DNA of 64,000 bases, taken from the NCBI RefSeq assembly GCF_039545795.1, contig NZ_CP154260.1, positions 5,771,001 through 5,835,000 of the forward strand, in the 5' to 3' direction. Within the stretch, counting starts at the first letter, position 1, and each line of letters begins with the position of its first letter. This stretch comes from Chitinophaga niabensis. GTDB taxonomy: Bacteria > Bacteroidota > Bacteroidia > Chitinophagales > Chitinophagaceae. Made by a program: the position numbers and the translations under genes. Shown in pieces: positions 62,698 through 64,000 of this stretch. The notes beneath the pieces were generated by a model. The model did not search any database, was not told where the DNA came from, and saw only the letters and a program-made list of their open reading frames with translations.

Positions 62698-64000
62698 CTA
62701 ATTCTTCTTCTGCAACAAAGCCTGGTACTTTGCCGGAGCATGCAACAAACTCACTGCCTCATCCACATCCTTATCCCAGCTCAAACCCTTTTCTATCCTG
62801 CCCAGCTGCGGATAGTAACGGTTCATGATCTCTTCTTCCAGCAGTTGGCGGATCTCTGTTTTATTCTTCAGCATATCCTGCTTTTTATCGTGCTTCATTT
62901 TCTGCTGCAGGGCATCAAACTCTTTAGATAAGCCGTCATAATATTTCTCGCGTTCTGCAGTAGTGCGGAAACTTTCTAATGCTTCCTCACTGCGGGTTTT
63001 ATAGCTGTAATCCTTCCCATCCAGGAACTTTTCAAAATCGCTGAACTCTGCATCTGTGAGTGAGAACTGAGATGCCGGTTTCACCTGTGGATGGGAATAA
63101 TAATAACGGGTAGCATAATCGAAGATGAACTGTTTGCGCAGTAAAGTAATGGCCACCTGGCTTAGTACCATGCTTTCTACTTTTGCATCCGGTTCAATTC
63201 CACCGCCATCTTTAACAGGCCTGCCACCTGCTGTTACAAAGGAACGGCGCAGGGAATCTGCTACATACACAGCTTCGCCATCTTCTGTTTTGTGGGAATA
63301 ATCGATGGCTTGTATGCAACGGCCACTGGGTGTGTAATAACGTGCAGTGGTCACTTTCAGTTTTGCATTATAAGGCAGCGGGCGTGTAGTTTGTACCAGT
63401 CCTTTTCCATAAGATCGCTGGCCTACTACTACACCACGGTCCAGGTCCTGCACGGCACCTGCCACAATTTCTGCGGCGGATGCAGATGTACGGCTGGTCA
63501 GTACTACCAACGGAACCTGTGCATCCACGGCAGCCTGGGAGGTTTTATATTCCCTGTCCCAGCTTTTCACTTTTCCTTTGGTGCTAACGATCAGTTGATT
63601 TTTATCGATGAAGATATTGGATAAGGTCACGGCTTCTTCCAGCAAACCACCGGGATTTCCGCGGAGGTCCAATATCAGTCCTTTCAGTTGTGGTTGCGAT
63701 TGTTTCAGTTTTTCAAATGCCTGTTGTACCTGCAGGCCACTGTTCTCTGTGAACTGGCTCATTTTAATATAGCCAATGTCGTTACGGATCACGCCGGAAT
63801 AACTCACAGGTTTCACATTGATATCATCACGGATGATCTTATAAGCTTTTTCCACTCCGGTGAGCGGATGGCGGAGTACGATATCCAAAGAAGTGCCGGG
63901 GTTGCCTTTCAGCATGAGGCTGATATCCTCCTGTTCCATGTTCTTTGCGCTTTTGCCATTGAGGGAAACAATGATGTCTCCTGCTTTCACGCCGGCTTTG
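62698..64000 (-). CDS. S41 C-terminal processing peptidase, partial
   Basis: The gene runs off the right edge (the frame continues to base 64000), so the N-terminus, including any signal peptide, is missing. Visible: part of a PDZ domain (KAGDIIVSLNGKSAKNM), then the S41 core: GYIKMSQFTENSG, LDLRGNPGGLLEEAV, LTSRTSASAAEIVAGAV with the nucleophile Ser, and GQRSYGKGLVQ with the general-base Lys. A long helical C-terminal tail follows. Periplasmic CtpA-type protease that trims or degrades envelope proteins. Confidence 0.93.
   Translation of the reverse strand, partial: KAGVKAGDIIVSLNGKSAKNMEQEDISLMLKGNPGTSLDIVLRHPLTGVEKAYKIIRDDINVKPVSYSGVIRNDIGYIKMSQFTENSGLQVQQAFEKLKQSQPQLKGLILDLRGNPGGLLEEAVTLSNIFIDKNQLIVSTKGKVKSWDREYKTSQAAVDAQVPLVVLTSRTSASAAEIVAGAVQDLDRGVVVGQRSYGKGLVQTTRPLPYNAKLKVTTARYYTPSGRCIQAIDYSHKTEDGEAVYVADSLRRSFVTAGGRPVKDGGGIEPDAKVESMVLSQVAITLLRKQFIFDYATRYYYSHPQVKPASQFSLTDAEFSDFEKFLDGKDYSYKTRSEEALESFRTTAEREKYYDGLSKEFDALQQKMKHDKKQDMLKNKTEIRQLLEEEIMNRYYPQLGRIEKGLSWDKDVDEAVSLLHAPAKYQALLQKKN

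Noticed and set aside
1..64000. CRISPR arrays, tRNA or rRNA genes, insertion sequences
   Set aside because: No regularly spaced identical repeats of 25-40 bp, no cloverleaf-like segments with T-loop consensus, no transposase-like protein seen.

Overview
The window looks like a chromosome segment of a Bacteroidota bacterium, most probably a Chitinophagaceae member close to Chitinophaga. The evidence is a SusC/SusD pair driven by an ECF sigma factor and FecR anti-sigma, lipoproteins with Bacteroidota-style lipoboxes, a RemB/Wzi-like outer-membrane protein, tandem DUF3857 transglutaminase proteins, periplasmic Gfo/Idh/MocA and DUF1080 enzymes, and promoters of the TTTG-N20-TAnnTTTG type. Shine-Dalgarno sites are mostly absent, as is usual in the phylum. 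I saw no rRNA, tRNA, CRISPR array or insertion sequence.

Layout. 1-8.5 kb (+): the distal part of a surface-polysaccharide cluster with glycosyltransferases, a Wzx-like flippase, an EpsG/Wzy-like polymerase, gmd and fcl for GDP-L-fucose, another GT2, and a divergent phosphatase-fold protein. It converges on a membrane-anchored methyltransferase (-) and is followed by a RemB/Wzi-like barrel (+). 11.3-12.1 kb: a mostly non-coding interval with a tiny membrane ORF and two hairpin terminators. 12-15.4 kb (+): an Uup-type ABC-F protein and a NagX/DUF5009 acyltransferase, with repeats around them. 15.4-19.2 kb (-): rtcB, an AAA ATPase, a small basic protein and a DinB protein, with large inverted repeats beside rtcB. 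19.25-19.65 kb (-): a compact non-coding or micro-ORF locus with a consensus promoter and two terminators. 19.7-23.8 kb (-): two DUF3857 proteins. 23.9 kb (+): a BNR-repeat protein.

25.2-38.7 kb (-) is the main accessory locus, a polysaccharide-utilisation-like locus on one strand: ECF sigma, FecR, SusC with an STN domain, SusD, GH74-like propeller lipoprotein, sulfatase, glycerophosphodiesterase, TIM-barrel isomerase/epimerase and Gfo/Idh/MocA oxidoreductase. The last three genes are joined by 4-bp ATGA overlaps, and nearly every enzyme carries an export signal. This suggests envelope-side processing of a sulfated or phosphodiester-decorated glycan or glycoside, with an oxidoreductive (3-keto) step. 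A second small keto-sugar pair (DUF1080 lipoprotein plus Tat-type Gfo/Idh/MocA) lies at 59.3-61.4 kb.

The rest is mostly housekeeping or single genes: a WG-repeat protein and K+ channel, a Schlafen-AlbA_2-type protein, a radical SAM protein, a membrane MutS-like ATPase, fused isobutyryl-CoA mutase (icmF), a Nudix-type regulator and amidohydrolase, ligA-tadA, a frameshifted relic, an SPFH protein, a J-domain-like mini-protein, a PAS-LuxR regulator, sodA, an exported endonuclease/phosphatase-fold protein, a short orphan protein and a truncated S41 protease at the right edge. The less explained signals are the non-coding loci at 19.3-19.65 and 50.2-50.5 kb, the hairpins around rtcB, and the chemistry of the 25-38 kb locus.
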